This document shows, one piece after another, positions 22,532 to 35,257 of a stretch of DNA of 64,000 nucleotides. Made by a program: the position numbers and the translations under genes. The DNA comes from Epiperipatus broadwayi (taxonomy: Eukaryota; Onychophora; Udeonychophora; Euonychophora; Peripatidae): contig JAQFVV010007248.1 of NCBI GenBank assembly GCA_028023455.1, forward strand, positions 58,328 through 122,327, written 5' to 3'. Position 1 is the stretch's first letter, and each line of letters starts with the position of its first letter. The notes beneath the pieces were generated by a model. That model did not search any database, was not told where the DNA came from, and saw nothing but the letters and a program-made list of their open reading frames with translations.

Positions 22532-23982
22532 ATATGAGGTTTATACTTCACTTCAAAGAAGGTAATGGGTTAAGATGTGCACTGATATGCAGTTGAGAAG
22601 AAGTTTATTCTTTTGAATTGAAATATTAAAATGATACTGCATGCTTTCAAGAGTTACATCACTCTCATAATCATAAATCACAACTAGGGGAAGTTGTAAT
22701 GTGATGGTGTGAACATGTGTGTAAGTATATATATATTGTTATGGAAGTTCAAATTTATGTAAAATTCGCCAGTGTTGAAAAATATTAGAGTCCACTTCTT
22801 GGAGAGGGGGAAGGATGAATCATTGTGGTTAATAACATGGGTATAATTGGCTATGTAGCATACTTCTCTAATTTTTCACCTTGAGTGGTCTCTCTCAATA
22901 TATTGAATTGTTGCTGAAGACAGTAAGAACAAATGCTTGGTTAATTTATGATGCTCAAAAAAGACAACTGCAATCCAGCTTGGTGGCTGCCCTCTTGTAT
23001 GTGTATTGATGTTGTGTCAATCATGTAGAAAAGATGCCTAGGATTCCCCCAAATAAACAGAATTATATCCAATATGAGGGCATTTAATTCTATAGACACT
23101 GCAAGGGGTGATCTCAGGTTCAAGTTTATTCTTTGAGTTATTTAGTAGGCCTTTCATCATTTTTATTTCACTACCAATCTTTATATGAACATATAAATCT
23201 TCACATAAAATGAACATAGAAGTACAAACTTCACATCTTTTGGATTCAAATATACCCTCCTAAAAATTAAAAAAAAAACCCCATTTTCACAGAAAGCTTA
23301 ACTTTACTCCCCCCCTCTGACAGCAAACCATATTTTCTCCCAAATAATACCACTCTCACTGAAATCTTCAATAAAGTATTTTCACCTATCTACTGCCTCA
23401 TTTTTCATGCTTCCCTTTCTCCAATAAACTGCCAAATAATTCAAAGAATAAACTTGAAACTGAACTCACCCCTTGCACTGTCTATGGAATAAATACCATC
23501 ACCCTGGGTGTAATTCTGATTATTTTGGAGAATCCTGGGTATCTTTGTCTACATGATTGGCACAGCACATGACAGTAGCCACCAAGTCAGATTGCAGTTC
23601 AGTCTTTTTTGAGCATCAGAAATAAACTGGGCATTTGTTCATACCATCTTCAGCAACAATTCCGTATAATGAGAGAGACTACTAAAGATGAAAAATTAGG
23701 GAAGCATACTACAAAACCTATAACCAATTCTACCCATGCTATTAATCACAAAGATTCATCCTTTCCCCTCTCCAAGAAGTAGAACCTCTGATATTTTTCA
23801 ACACTCACGAATTTTAGATAAATTTGAATTTCCACAATAATGTATATACTTACACACACACATTCATTCCATCACTTTATAATTTACCCCAGCTATGATT
23901 ATGAGAGTAATGTAACTCTCGAAAGTGCCCAGCATCATTTTGATATTTCAACTAGGAAGAATAAACTTATCAGCTGTCCATG
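22532..23982 (+). repeat. Palindromic element FBS-5, 1.45 kb, longest in the window
   Basis: Arms of about 550-600 bp (about 22580-23150 and 23430-23982) are inverted copies at an estimated 75-85% identity with small indels. Landmarks include CACTTCTTGGAGAGGGGGAAGG against CCTTTCCCCTCTCCAAGAAGT, and CTGCAATCCAGCTTGGTGGC against CACCAAGTCAGATTGCAG. A short head lies on the left, and the non-palindromic spacer is about 23160-23430. A perfect 13-bp direct repeat CCAGTATGTTATA flanks the unit at 22519-22531 and 23983-23995. No transposase frame is present. Confidence 0.85.
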
Positions 23983-23995
23983 CCAGTATGTTATA

Positions 23996-25005
23996 CATAT
24001 GAATGTATTTGTGTGTTTGCACAGACTTCACAAAACTCATCTCTAGGGTAGTTTTTTTTAATTATTTTTTTCTTGGTGTCAAAACGGCCATATTTGTAAT
24101 TGCAGCACTAAAGTAATTCAGTACAGAACACGGGTCTTCTTGTATAACTTCAAAGAGAAAAACAGTGAAAAAAATATTAATTATCAGGCAGATCAACTTC
24201 CGAGTGCGAAATTTATTACACTTGCTTTGATTTATTTTTTAGCTAAGAACAGTTAGACATCCATTTAGGTAAATTATTTGGGAAAACAGATGGCTTTACT
24301 ATAGAATACTAAAAAACTTTTTTCTTTGGAAAAACATTCCAAGGTCACATCTGTATTTAATCCAAGATGACAAGAATAGGAGGAGGAGACAATAACTATT
24401 ACACTATAAAATACTTCAATATATAGAGAGAGAAAGAAAGAGAATGTGAGAAAAAAATCAGTAAAATGAAAAAGTTTTTTTGTATATATTCCCAAGTCAC
24501 TTTTCCATGATCTCTTATTTGATTTTTTTTTTTTTTAACAAATACTTTGTAGCTATTCCTTTTCTTAAAACCATCACTCAATTTCTTCAGTTCTCTCTTA
24601 TGACTTTACTATTTTTTCATATTTTTATTATATTCAAATCTTTATTCGTTTCTTTAATTTCTTTAATAACTTTTTTCCTTTTTAATACTTGCATTTTATA
24701 CATTCATTTATCATTTTCATTTATTTCCAAATGTAAATTCTAAATCCGCTTTTTCTTTTTACGTAAGTTAATACAATACAATATGTTTAAAAAATTTCTT
24801 TCAATGAATCAGAATATAAACTTTTATTTAAAAAAAAAATAAAAAAATTTACGATTGTAACTCTCAATGTAATTTTTTTTTCTATCACGATTTAATAATT
24901 ACAATTTTATTTAGTGTCAACCTTTCAGCAACATACTACTTTGAGACCACCCATTTCAAATAAATATATAAATAATTATTACTAATCATTTATTAAATTA
25001 GGAAT
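23996..25005. other. AT-rich intergenic sequence
   Basis: Purine-rich then T-rich segments (about 24400-24740) create short Phe/Ser/Leu-rich open frames without family resemblance. Confidence 0.5.
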
Positions 25006-25562
25006 AACTGAAATACAGGTTTATTATATACCTGTATCAACATATGTAATATATAGGATATATGAGCATAAACGTTCACACGACCCACCACCCTCCACTC
25101 TATCTCATAACACTGATACACTTGAACACATATATGTCAAAAAGATAAATAATCACCAATAATCGTATTTCGGGCTAAACCAGCAATCATCAGTTGGTCC
25201 AGATTATCATCTCTACACATATATGCAATAAATGCACAGATATATATTAAGATGACCAATTTTCATACTTTAATGGACAGGCTTCAATCCACTCTGCACT
25301 CCAACTCTTCAACTGTCCATCCAATTGAAAATTTGTCCATTAAGGTATGAAGATTGGCTATCTTAATATTTATCTGAGGACTTATTGCATATATGTGTAG
25401 AGACGATAATCTGGACCAACTGATGATTGCTGGTTTAGCATAAAATACGTACATTGGTGATTATTTATCTTTTCGACGTATATGTGTTTAGGTGTATCAG
25501 TGTTATGAGATAGAGTGGAGAGTGGTGGATCATGTGAAAGTCTGTGCTCATATACCCTATAT
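25006..25562 (+). repeat. FBS-2 palindromic repeat
   Basis: The head ACTGAAATACAGGTTTATTA (25008 on) is followed by GGATATATGAGC. Inverted arms of about 250 bp meet near 25320-25340, with outer ends matching the copy at 1883-2555. The arms contain the shared GATAAATAATCACCAAT and CATACTTTAATGGACAGG blocks. I did not find a convincing target-site duplication, so it may be rearranged. Confidence 0.8.
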
Positions 25563-25961
25563 GTTACATAAATATATGGAGTAATTAATACAACGTTATT
25601 TCTCTTTTTATAATGTGTAGTACCTTTCTTAGATATATTCAAACATCATTATTCAACTTTATAAGTATTCAAGAGCAGTAAATCTGATTGGTTACTAATA
25701 GTCACAAGCGCTTGAGAAATTTGCACTCTCTCAATTTAATTTTCAATACCGTCTGCGCTTTATAAAATATTATTTATTAAGTTTCTGTAAACTTATCATT
25801 TTTAATACTTTATTTTCTCTACTTATATTTAACACTTTAATTTTAGTTGCATTTATTTTTATGCTACTAAATCCCGTCCCTCCTACTTAACAATTTGTTA
25901 TACACTTTGATGAACTGATTGTTCTTCCCCTGGGATAAGTCCATATATCCAAATAATGCTC
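25563..25961. other. AT-rich intergenic sequence
   Basis: Nothing recognised. Confidence 0.5.
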
Positions 25962-25974
25962 AATTAGCATGTAA

Positions 25975-26164
25975 GATTTGAAATACATGTATTCTTCATA
26001 TACCTGGAGCTTAATTGTAAATATAGGGAATTTGAACACAGACTCATCCTTCAATTATGCACACTATACCATTGATACACATGACCACACACATGTATCA
26101 GTGGTATGAGATAGTGTGGATAGTTGAAGGTGCTTAAATGTCTATGTTCAAATCCCCCATATTT
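25975..26164 (+). repeat. FBS-2 palindromic repeat, minimal 190-bp copy
   Basis: The head TTTGAAATACATG...CATATACCTGG is followed by AATATAGGGAATTTGAACAC and a palindrome centred near 26095 (CACACACATGTATCAGTGGTATGAG). It ends GTTCAAATCCCCCATATTT. Perfect 13-bp flanks AATTAGCATGTAA lie at 25962-25974 and 26165-26177. It is also the unoccupied paralogue of the site where the SINE at 902-1010 inserted. Confidence 0.9.
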
Positions 26165-26258
26165 AATTAGCATGTAAACAAATTAAAAAAAAAAGCAATA
26201 AACTATTTTTGCCTTAGTGTGTTAGAAAATAAAATTGACTTTAAATTTATCCTTTATT

Positions 26259-26477
26259 AAGCCAATAAACATCACATGACCACCACCTCTTATGCTTGCG
26301 TATATCTGTTGTTGCAGATCCAAGGCTCCTCACTGACAAAGGCTACAAGCCAGAAACTAGTCTGGGGATATTGGATGAGTAGGCACTAGATGGGGATTTT
26401 ATGCACAAGCCTTCTGGCATCCATTGATTACTCTAGCTTGCTGTGTGTGGCAATACGTATAGTGAGTTTTGCCTGTT
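26259..26477 (+). repeat. FBS-1 repeat, head plus 3' half
   Basis: The head AAGCCAATAAACATCACATG is followed by CAGAAACTAGTCTGGGGATA, the GATGAGTAGGCACTAG block, GCCTTCTGGCATCC and the end GAGTTTTGCCTGTT. It lacks most of the inverted left arm seen in other copies, so it is the least palindromic member. Perfect 13-bp flanks TTTATCCTTTATT lie at 26246-26258 and 26478-26490. Confidence 0.88.
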
Positions 26478-26490
26478 TTTATCCTTTATT

Positions 26491-27159
26491 CAGAAAAAGG
26501 TCAGACATCTTTAATATACATATCTGACCAATGATAATTTCCAATATTAACTGATTTTCAGATCATAATAGACTGATAATAGAGAATTATTATATTCACA
26601 TTTGTTACCAAAAGTGTTCAATAGATTACTATACATACATACGAATATAACATATGTTAGAATGAAAAGTAAATCACTGTCATGAAAATAAAGCATTTTA
26701 AAATACATTAATAAAATTAATTGCCCTTTTGATGTATACACATAAAATTGTAATTTTTTGTTTAATATATATAGAGAAAGCTGATTGAACAAATAGTCAG
26801 AAAACTAACAAAAGTTTGATCCCAGTATACTTCTAGTCAAAGGCAGAATCTTTTATAAAAATAACTTAAGGATAAAATTAAATTATTATTTTTAAGAAAT
26901 TTATTTTAAACCAGTGGAGACTGAAAATGTGTTATTTATGATTGAAAATAAAGTTTGAAAAGAAATTTAAAAGATAAAACAATTTAACCCAAGGAAATAA
27001 CAAACAGTACTAACGGATGCTAATAAAATTAAGATAAAACTTTTTTTAAAAAAATCCATCAACGTTAATATTTTTTTTAAAAAACCTTTTTAATGTCTCC
27101 TTATAATATACAAAATCAGCTGGAAAATGGCTTCAGATATTTAAGCAATTGGTGCAATT
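26491..27159. other. AT-rich intergenic sequence
   Basis: No gene recognised. It ends just before the left flank of the LINE insertion. Confidence 0.5.
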
Positions 27160-27169
27160 AACTAAACAA

Positions 27170-28676
27170 AGTAACTGATAAGTTGTCCAGAATCTCTCTA
27201 TCACTCCTTGTTAAAGGTGACACTGTTGAACATGCTCATTTTTCCACATATAAATTATTACCTTCCAATTGTCACACTGACCAAGGCTGTCCAGAATACC
27301 ATCAATTCGCTCTGCACCAAATTGCTATGGAAGAAGAATGCAAGAAAAACAGTGTGTATCAGTCTAAGGTGCAGAAGCCAAAACATATGAATGGTCTTGG
27401 TCTGCACACAATCGAGATCTATATACAAAAAGCTCTGACATTGCTAAAAATGTTGGAAGTCAGGCAAAGTGAAGAGTTAGTATCTGATACAGTAGAACCT
27501 ACAGAGACTCCCCCACTGATTAATTCAAAATGGATCATAAAAATAAAAGAACATTTAAATGGATTATTTATAGTCACTGATCAAATAGCCAATGATAAGC
27601 ATACTTACTGGGACATCTACAATCTCATTCACCCTAGACAAAGCAAAACATTTTCACTAGTGGATATATCTGTAAAAGGACTAATTAAAAAGTCAAGATT
27701 TTGGGCCTTTGAGCCCAAAATAGTAGATTTCATAATAAAGTACTGTTTATGCTCACTGCCAATAATCCATTTCCTGGTGACTTGTAGGGGAAACATGAAG
27801 ATAACTGTGAAATGTAGCCTGTGTAATGATTATGAAGAAACTCAGTCATATTTTTTTTGAGTGTGGTTATCTATTTAAGAGTTAAAATAGTTGGGAGCAT
27901 CAAACTTGGTTATAGAGAGAGTCTGAACTTTATAAAGGCATTAGAAAATGATAAATTTGCTGTTATAAGAATATCAGTTTTTATTCTTTGTACACCGTGA
28001 ATCACTAAATATGACCTGATATTCAGGAAAAATATGCTGGACTCATGGACAATTTTTAAGGAAAATTTACATGGCTTTAAAACCAGAGACCATTTATTGG
28101 CACCCAATGCATTATACTTGGACACATATAGTCAAATTACTACTGATGATAATGAAACCTGCATGCAAATGATTACAAATAATTCAAGAATAATAGACTG
28201 AATACTGTTGCATGATGATTAAAAGAGAGAGAATGGGCACTAAAGGAGATGACATATTCTATCTACATGCAATGTAAGAAGAAATATTTCCTTGGTTCAC
28301 CTGAATATACATAAGATTGTGTGAAAGATGGAGAAGAGTTTACTACTCAGAAGTTAAAAGCATTATCCCATAAAAAATTAAAGTTACTATGCAATGAATA
28401 TTGCCTCAACCAAAGAGATTTCCAGGCAGTTAAAGATGGCAGAGTTTAAAAGAAATTTTAAATTAATCAACAATGAGGCCTGGCCTCTAAAACTGTCTTT
28501 GTATATCAATAATACAGACCTTTTAATGAGTATCAACTACAATTGTACTGAATACACCAAGCATAAAGAATGTTGTGACATGGCTTCAGAAATTCTCTAG
28601 TATGAGTTGTTAGTAATTCATGTATGTTTTTTTGTAATCATCTTGAATAAAGATATTTTTCCTTTTTAAAAAAAAA
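27170..28676 (+). pseudogene. 5'-truncated LINE, L1/Tx1-like ORF2 C-terminal part, with poly(A)
   Basis: The frame at 27208-27390 reads LLNMLIFPHINYYLPIVTL then TINSLCTKLLWKKNARKTV, the thumb-like region after the reverse-transcriptase core (compare FLW-x-x-K). After a frame change near 27390 it continues GLGLHTIEIYIQKALTLL and runs to KCSLCNDYEETQ (about 27812-27845). One more frame change there brings in HIFFEC, completing a C-x2-C...H-x4-C zinc motif typical of ORF2 C-termini. A further 68-codon frame occupies 28394-28600. AATAAA at 28646 and an A-tail at 28668-28678 end it. A 10-bp direct repeat AACTAAACAA lies at 27160-27169 and 28677-28686. It is dead through frameshifts. Confidence 0.82.
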
Positions 28677-28686
28677 AACTAAACAA

Positions 28687-28949
28687 TATTATCTAATCAT
28701 AAGTTGGATAATTTATCATTGTTTAACATGTCTTTATTATACATTTCATCTCATCTATATTATAAGCATTAAATTTCTTTTTATGCATAGCATTTCAGCA
28801 GTGTAGATTATACATATTTTTCTTAGTCTTTCAAAAGTTCTTTTATTTAAAAAAAAAACAACAACCTTGCACCCTATACATGTGCTTTATTTCAGGTTAT
28901 AAATAATTTTCTTCAGATTTTAGCAAAAACAAATCATGATAGTATATTA
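28687..28949. other. AT-rich intergenic sequence
   Basis: Nothing recognised. Confidence 0.5.
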
Positions 28950-28962
28950 TAGAGGTTTTTTT

Positions 28963-29066
28963 CTCTCTCCATGTGTCATAGTATTGGCCGGGAAGCGAAC
29001 CCACTTACCCGGGACAACTGTTTGTAATGCAGCTGTGCTGACCTCTCGACCACCAACGCTTGACTC
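28963..29066 (-). mobile_element. tRNA-derived SINE, type A
   Basis: The plus strand shows the complement: TCTCTCTCCATGTGTCATAG, then TTGGCCGGGAAGCGAACCC, GGGACAACTG, CTGACCTCTCGACCACCAACG and CTTGAC. Flanks TAGAGGTTTTTTT lie at 28950-28962 and 29067-29079 (13 bp). Confidence 0.9.
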
Positions 29067-29079
29067 TAGAGGTTTTTTT

Positions 29080-29881
29080 TTTTTTTTGATGATTTTCTTT
29101 TAAATAACTTTCTTTTCACATATTTAAAATAAGTCTATTAATGTAGAAGATTTTTATAGTAAATTTAATGGATTTAAAAGTATCTATAATTTATTTTTAT
29201 ATTTATTATATTTTTAATATAGTTAGACAATTATTATTATGTAAAACTATTATTAACTATTTATTTATTTTTATAAAAATAATCATTTTTATATAAATAT
29301 TTTTTTTATTAATTACATTTTAAATATTAGTTTCAAAAAAATATATGCTAAGTAATAATATGAATAATATATATTTGATTTCAATGTATTTATATATATA
29401 TGAATATGTGAATAAATCAATCAAATTTACATACTATCTTATTTTGTTCTCTTCTTACAATTTAGTGATATTATTAAAATAAATATTAGAAAAGAAATTA
29501 TAACACAAAAGTAGGGGAGAAATGCTCTAAAATAAAGTTCTTTTATCTATATCATAAATTCTATGAGTTATTAGAAAGAGTCCCAGTTTCAGACCTTAAA
29601 ATAATCAAATTACTACTTCTGATTTTATAAAATATAAATCACAATAGTACATCTATTGTATAAAACAGAGAAATATAAAAATAATATAAAAGAATATAAA
29701 AAACATTATATGCCAAGTGCTTTTAACTTGTTAGAGTCCTTATCAAGGTTATATAAAATATTATTACCCTACTAAGTGATGAACTGGAACATTCTATTAT
29801 ATCGGGGAGAAACAACTAATCGGAAAACTGGTTAACTTTGCATTAATAATACAATAATAATTTTTAATTGCATATGATTCC
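29080..29881. other. AT-rich intergenic sequence
   Basis: Very low complexity in 29080-29400. No gene seen. Confidence 0.5.
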
Positions 29882-29891
29882 TTGATCTTAC

Positions 29892-29993
29892 TTTTTTTCT
29901 TCGTGTCAAAGCATTGTCCGGGAAGCGAACCCGCAAACTCGGGACAACTGCTTGTAAGGCGGCTGTGCTGACCACTCGACCACCAACGCTTGA
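29892..29993 (-). mobile_element. tRNA-derived SINE, type A
   Basis: Complement of the consensus: TTCGTGTCAAAGCATTGTCC, GGGAAGCGAACCCGCAAAC, GACCACTCGACCACCAACGC, TTGA. Flanking 10-bp repeats TTGATCTTAC lie at 29882-29891 and 29994-30003. An open frame across it on the minus strand is just the SINE read through. Confidence 0.9.
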
Positions 29994-30228
29994 TTGATCT
30001 TACATTTTTTTTATCATGGGTTTCATACATCAATACACTAAAATCTTGTGATTTTCAGACATTAAAAATATTCTAATTTTAAAAGTAATATACCGAAACA
30101 TACAATTTGTGAATAGGTTAAAAATTTATAAGTTCAAAAATATTTAAAATCTTTATTTTTTGATAATTATTATATTTTATTTCCTTTATCCTTTTTTATG
30201 ATGTATTAAGTTAATGTGATAATTCCAT

Positions 30229-30341
30229 TTTTTTTTCTTATGTCATAGCATCGGCCAGGACGCGAACCCACACCCGTCTGCAACCAACTACTTGCTTGCA
30301 AGGCAGGTGCGATGACCTCTTGGCTAAGAACGCTTGACTGA
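30229..30341 (-). mobile_element. tRNA-derived SINE, type B
   Basis: Complement of the consensus: CTTATGTCATAGCATCGGCC, GGACGCGAACCCACACCCG, TACTTGCTTGCAAGGCAGG, CCTCTTGGCTAAGAACGC, TTGACTG. Flanking 8-bp repeats AATTCCAT lie at 30221-30228 and 30342-30349, short but exactly placed. Confidence 0.88.
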
Positions 30342-30349
30342 AATTCCAT

Positions 30350-31030
30350 CTTTAATAGAAAATTCAATATGGGATTACTAAAAATGACAACAACCCTAAT
30401 AATTTTTATATTCTTTCAGTTATCCATGTAATTTATTATTATTTCAATTTACTAATTTCCAGTGTGTTAATTTATCATTTCTATTTATCTAAGTGATCAT
30501 TTCTAGCCAGATACTAAACAATTTCTAAAGTTTTCTCCCATTTTTGTCACATTCTTCTTCTGTCACAATAAGCATGAAAAATGTTTTATTTCATCTTCCT
30601 TTTTCTTTTTTAATAAAATAATTATTTATTCTACTCTTAAATCTATCTCCATTTTAATAATAATGACATACCAAAGAACTGATTATATTACTTATAATTT
30701 AGCTTTATTATTGAAATGCTAAAATAAATTATGCTAATGTTGGCAAGAAATCAGAAACTACTATTGTCAACAATCACATATTATCACTTAGTTGTAATGC
30801 TTTTTATAGATATTTTCACCTGTATTTAGGTGTTAAAGTAATTTCAGTAATCTAATAAGTGACATTCTTCTAATCCATTTATAATGTTCAACTATTTTAT
30901 ATACTCTATACAATGGTAACGTGAATTTGGAGATAAAGATTGCAGGATAAAAATTCAACTCTGTCAGTTTGAGAAATACATGACGATTTTCCATATAATA
31001 AACTATTCAGTTACTTATTTTTATATGTAT
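30350..31030. other. AT-rich intergenic sequence
   Basis: Nothing recognised. Confidence 0.5.
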
Positions 31031-31235
31031 GCATATTCATCATCATCACCATCAACCATTATCAATTCACTGCAGGATAAAGGTCTCTCCAAGATTTAAT
31101 CCATCTTCTCCGATCTTTAGTTTCTCTTCTCCACATCACCCCTGCATACTTTCTTATTTCATCCATCCATATCACATGTAGTCTCTTTCTGGGTCTTTTA
31201 CAATCTCTTGGAATCCAGTTTAAGATTTCAATTGT
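31031..31235 (-). pseudogene. RTE-like LINE tail: C-terminal ORF fragment plus (GAT)n-type 3' end
   Basis: On the minus strand an uninterrupted frame from about 31232 to the stop at 31062-31064 includes LNWIPRDCKRPRKRL, WMDEIRKYAGVMWRRE and DRRRWIKSWRDLYPAVN. The P-R-G/K-RPxxRW-DDI...W-x2-A/D-x2-RW pattern is the well-known C-terminus of RTE/jockey-like endonuclease-reverse transcriptases. It is followed on that strand by a GATGGTGATGATGATGAA tail. Short tandem repeats at the 3' end instead of poly(A) are characteristic of RTE elements. It is severely 5'-truncated. Confidence 0.85.
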
Positions 31236-31249
31236 CCATTTATTTAACT

Positions 31250-33127
31250 AAAAGTTAGATCTAATTATCTTTTTATTATAGCGCTTCCTATAGAAAATAC
31301 CTCAATATAATACATATTTATTTTTTTTGTTAAACCAGACCAACTATAAATTTTTAAATAATATACATTATAACCCTACTATCAACTATGTATATGCTAC
31401 ATATGAGGATTTCAGAAATCTGTGCATGCACTTGCACACATATGTATGATAGAACTGAAGAAAATGCACCATTAATTAATAATATGGTATTTGGAGGTTT
31501 TTATTTTGACTTATTTCAAATTGTTTTAAAAATATAAAATCTTAGTAATTTTAATAGAGAAAATGAATTAATAATGGATTTTTTTTATTATGAACAAAAT
31601 AGAGATCATAATTTACATCATGTTATGCAAGGTAGATAATGGGAAATAAAAAAAAACAATTATGCAAATTACAGTTAGCTTCATTATAGAGAGGATCAAT
31701 GGGATTCTATATTGAAGAATATATGACAAGCAGTAAAAGTGCACTATATAAAGAATTTGTCTTGCTGTTACTTAGAATTGTAAGTTCATAAAAAAATCCA
31801 TAAATATGTTTTATTATATGAGGAAACCTTATAACAAGAGAAGTTCATTAAAAACAAATAACATATTGGTTGAGTTTTAATACCAACTGTATTAAAACTG
31901 TAAGGAAAAGGAAAGACTGGACTATGCAGTTAAATTGTCACACACTTATATTTACTGGAGGTGCAATACATTATTGTAAAGCTATTCTACTTGTCTAATT
32001 TTGTTTCAAATTTGTGAAATTTTGGTGAAAAGTAAAATATTAGAAGACAGCTATTTCTTAATATAATATGAAAAGACTTTGAAGATGAAAATAAATTAAA
32101 GATACCATAAGAATATTCTGTATTTTTATCAGTAGATTATGATTATAAACTTAAATGGAAAATAATGTAAAGAATGTGTTATATTTCTCTTCGTATATAT
32201 ACATACATGGGTGTGGAATTAATAAAATTAAATAGGGAAATAATTTAACTATTTGAAAATATATATGATTTTTTTATATTCATAAAATATTAATAAGTGG
32301 AGAAATAAAAACATATAAACTCTTCAGGATTGCAGTCACTTTAATAATTTTTGCATAATATAAATTTACTGTTGAAATTTACATAAGATAAATATAATTA
32401 ATCTACTTACACTTTGCTGTGTTAATAAATTATTTTATTATTTATTAATCCATTTGTTCGTTTGTTTTTATATATGATTAAATAATATAACTTTAACATA
32501 CATATGCTAATTAGAAAAAAAATCCAACTAATGCTCTGAGAACATGTGAACTACTGAGTGATATATTGAGGTCATGGTAAAAAAAAACAAAAAACAATGA
32601 GGATTATAATTTAAACTAATTCCAAGTAAATATTCTCTTTGAAGGAGGTTAGGCACTTGGCATGTCTGCAAATAGAAGACCAAATCAAACAAAATACTGA
32701 AAGTGAATGTGTTAATAAAACCCATCATCATCATTCCTATTGCTGAATTAATTTTGGTTGAATTAAATAGTATTTACAAGTTTTACAAATCTATGTAGGT
32801 AGATATTTTTATATTGATTGTTATTGATAGATGTTTGAAAAACCTTGAATATTTAATATTTAGCACATATATTATCGATGAGGTTCAAACCAGAGTTCAT
32901 TAAGTATTACTACTACATAAGATCAATTAAGAACTAAAGAAACATTATATACATATTTACTATTATGTAAGGCTTTATATACTGTTACATAATTAATGCC
33001 ACAGTCAGAATATAATTATATGCAAAATACACTATAACTGACCTTATTTCCTGGTACAATATAATCTATTTTTATTCATAAATGTACTAAAAAATTAAAA
33101 AATAAATTTTCTTCCATCTTCATAATA
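31250..33127. other. AT-rich intergenic sequence
   Basis: About 1.9 kb without recognisable gene, RNA or repeat. Short open frames only. Confidence 0.5.
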
Positions 33128-33141
33128 TTCTTGATAATATA

Positions 33142-33199
33142 AACAAAGTCAAAACTCTCCATACAGTAGTGCCACCCTGTGCCAACCAGAATAATCAAT
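33142..33199 (-). repeat. FBS-1 repeat, outer fragment left of the LTR element
   Basis: Carries CAAAACTCTCCATACAGTAG, GCCACCCTGTGCCAACC and AATAATCAAT, then is broken by the LTR element. It continues at 38017 with CAATGGATGCCAGAAGG. The 14-bp direct repeat TTCTTGATAATATA at 33128-33141 and 38715-38728 bounds the whole composite. Confidence 0.9.
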
Positions 33200-35257
33200 T
33201 ATAACAATCGAAATGAAAGTGAAGATCGAATCTAACCGCAAACTACGATATCTACTCAACAGGGCACCATCTAGGCATTTAAACCTAGAAAAATTTATAG
33301 AGTAGGCAGATACGCGCTGTTAAGATTCCACTTTATTTAAATATTCAGATCGTTAGCCCAAGTCACTAGGTCAGTGGAGTAGCAGAGATAATAAAATATA
33401 AATTTTATATCTTAAATATAAAAGAATAAAAGCCACTGCCAGAAATTATCACATAAAAATATTTATTTACGCACATATAAAATAACATTTAAATTTTGAG
33501 GAATAAATTCAACATTTTAGATTTTTCTATTAATCTTTAGTTTTACATTTAAGTAAGTTACAACCATGAGTTTAATATTTATTTAGTGAGTCGAGTATGA
33601 ATGGACTACATAGATCTGCATTTGAAAAGAAAATATTCTTCCCTGATTTAACCTTAGGCAACAAATTTCACAATCAAACTGGCGCCAATCCATTTAATAC
33701 ATTTATGTATTCAATGTAGCATGAAAATATGACAACACAAAATACTATACTGTCCAGAATGTACATCTGATCAGTAAGTAGAATTAGAGAAGACATTGTC
33801 TCTCCACCAACAGGAATGTTACATCTGTTGGCGAGTAGAACAATAAACATAAAACTCCATAGGAATGGACTGCGGTCCTTTGCCGTCTTACAAACCCATC
33901 CATAGGCAAACAGAAGGTGTGTGGCATATATATATAATCCTGCCCATAGCGGATCTCATACTACATCTACAATTACACAAATATATCCAATCCATTGAAC
34001 CAATTCAACTACGAAATGAATAACCTAAGATTACCCTCCCTTAATATAACTTTACAAAACTATATAGCCATTCACGCCCGACTTAAATTTAACATTTAAA
34101 TACGTTCACACAGATTATTTTTATACAATTTGTTTTATAATGTCGAGTATATATCGGTTGCCTAGATTCCACAGTCAAAAACATCCCAAATTAAACACAA
34201 CCGATCAAAATACAAAGTCAATCGATAACGTCAATTGCTGAGGGAATACAGGAGACCCTTTGGTGTTCATCTTAAGACATCACAGTGACATGTTGACTTA
34301 TATATTCTAATCGACTGTGAAAACCACAACATAATTAACCACTAACGAATCTATACAACGTCTATACCCAATTTAAATGTAATGCATTTAATAATTTCTA
34401 CAATAAATATTACTACAAATAAAAATAATAAAATGGAAATGATTTTAGCAAAACTTAACTATATAAATTTAAACAATCAATTATTAATTTGAAAATCAAA
34501 TAAGAGTTCATTTTAAAATTTAAATTAGCTGAATCTTTAAAAAAAAACAATGACGAAAGTTCTTAATTACTTTTTTGTTGTTGTTGTTAATTTGTAAAGT
34601 TCATAGCTCACGGTAGAAGAGTCCAGGTTTCTGCTTTTAATTCCCGTGACGCCTCCATTGGAAGATAATGTTCTGGAGATGGCAATAGCTGGTTCAAGGT
34701 ATCACAGTCTTTTCATTTTTTTTTATACAGAGAGTGTGGTATGTGCGTCCTACCACATCTCTCAAACACAAAACGCTGGAACTGTCAGAAAAAACTGTAT
34801 TTCCCTTTTTATATTATCCACACGGATTCAATCAACAAAACGTCACTAATCCATCACTTTCATTAGGGTCTGAGCCAAGGCTTAGTGCTTCCATTGGTCA
34901 AGCTAATTTCTCTTTATTTTCTTATCTATTTTTCATCAGATCATTTTAATTATACAAGAGCCCAAGGCTAGCTTGCTTTTCAAACAATTTATAAACAATC
35001 ATTTCCATTTACAGATTACAAGAATTAATTAATACCTGTTTTTATTTTTAAATCTTGTACTTTTTCTTATAAAAAGTACATTCAAATACTTATTTATTTA
35101 TTTTTTTTAAAAAATATTTTTAAAGTTTGGCATCTGTGCGAATGTATATACGTTTAACAAAACATTTTAATTTTAGCGTTTAGTTTTTTACTTTTATTTG
35201 CGAACTTTTAAGTTTTTATTTTAAATTAATGTAATGACATATTTATATATCGTTACA
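33200..35257 (-). repeat. 3' LTR (minus orientation), 2058 bp
   Basis: Begins TATAACAATCG and ends ATATCGTTACA on the plus strand. It matches the copy at 35954-38016 with a low percentage of substitutions by eye, so the insertion is fairly recent. Small open frames (for example about 34646-34949) are present in both LTRs with no family resemblance. Confidence 0.9.

Noticed and set aside
29797-30033. 78-codon minus-strand frame
   Set aside because: It is mainly a translation of the tRNA-derived SINE.
34646-34949. Two overlapping 67-71 codon frames, repeated at 37403-37703
   Set aside because: They lie in duplicate LTRs, on the strand opposite to the element, and show no gag, pol or env resemblance.
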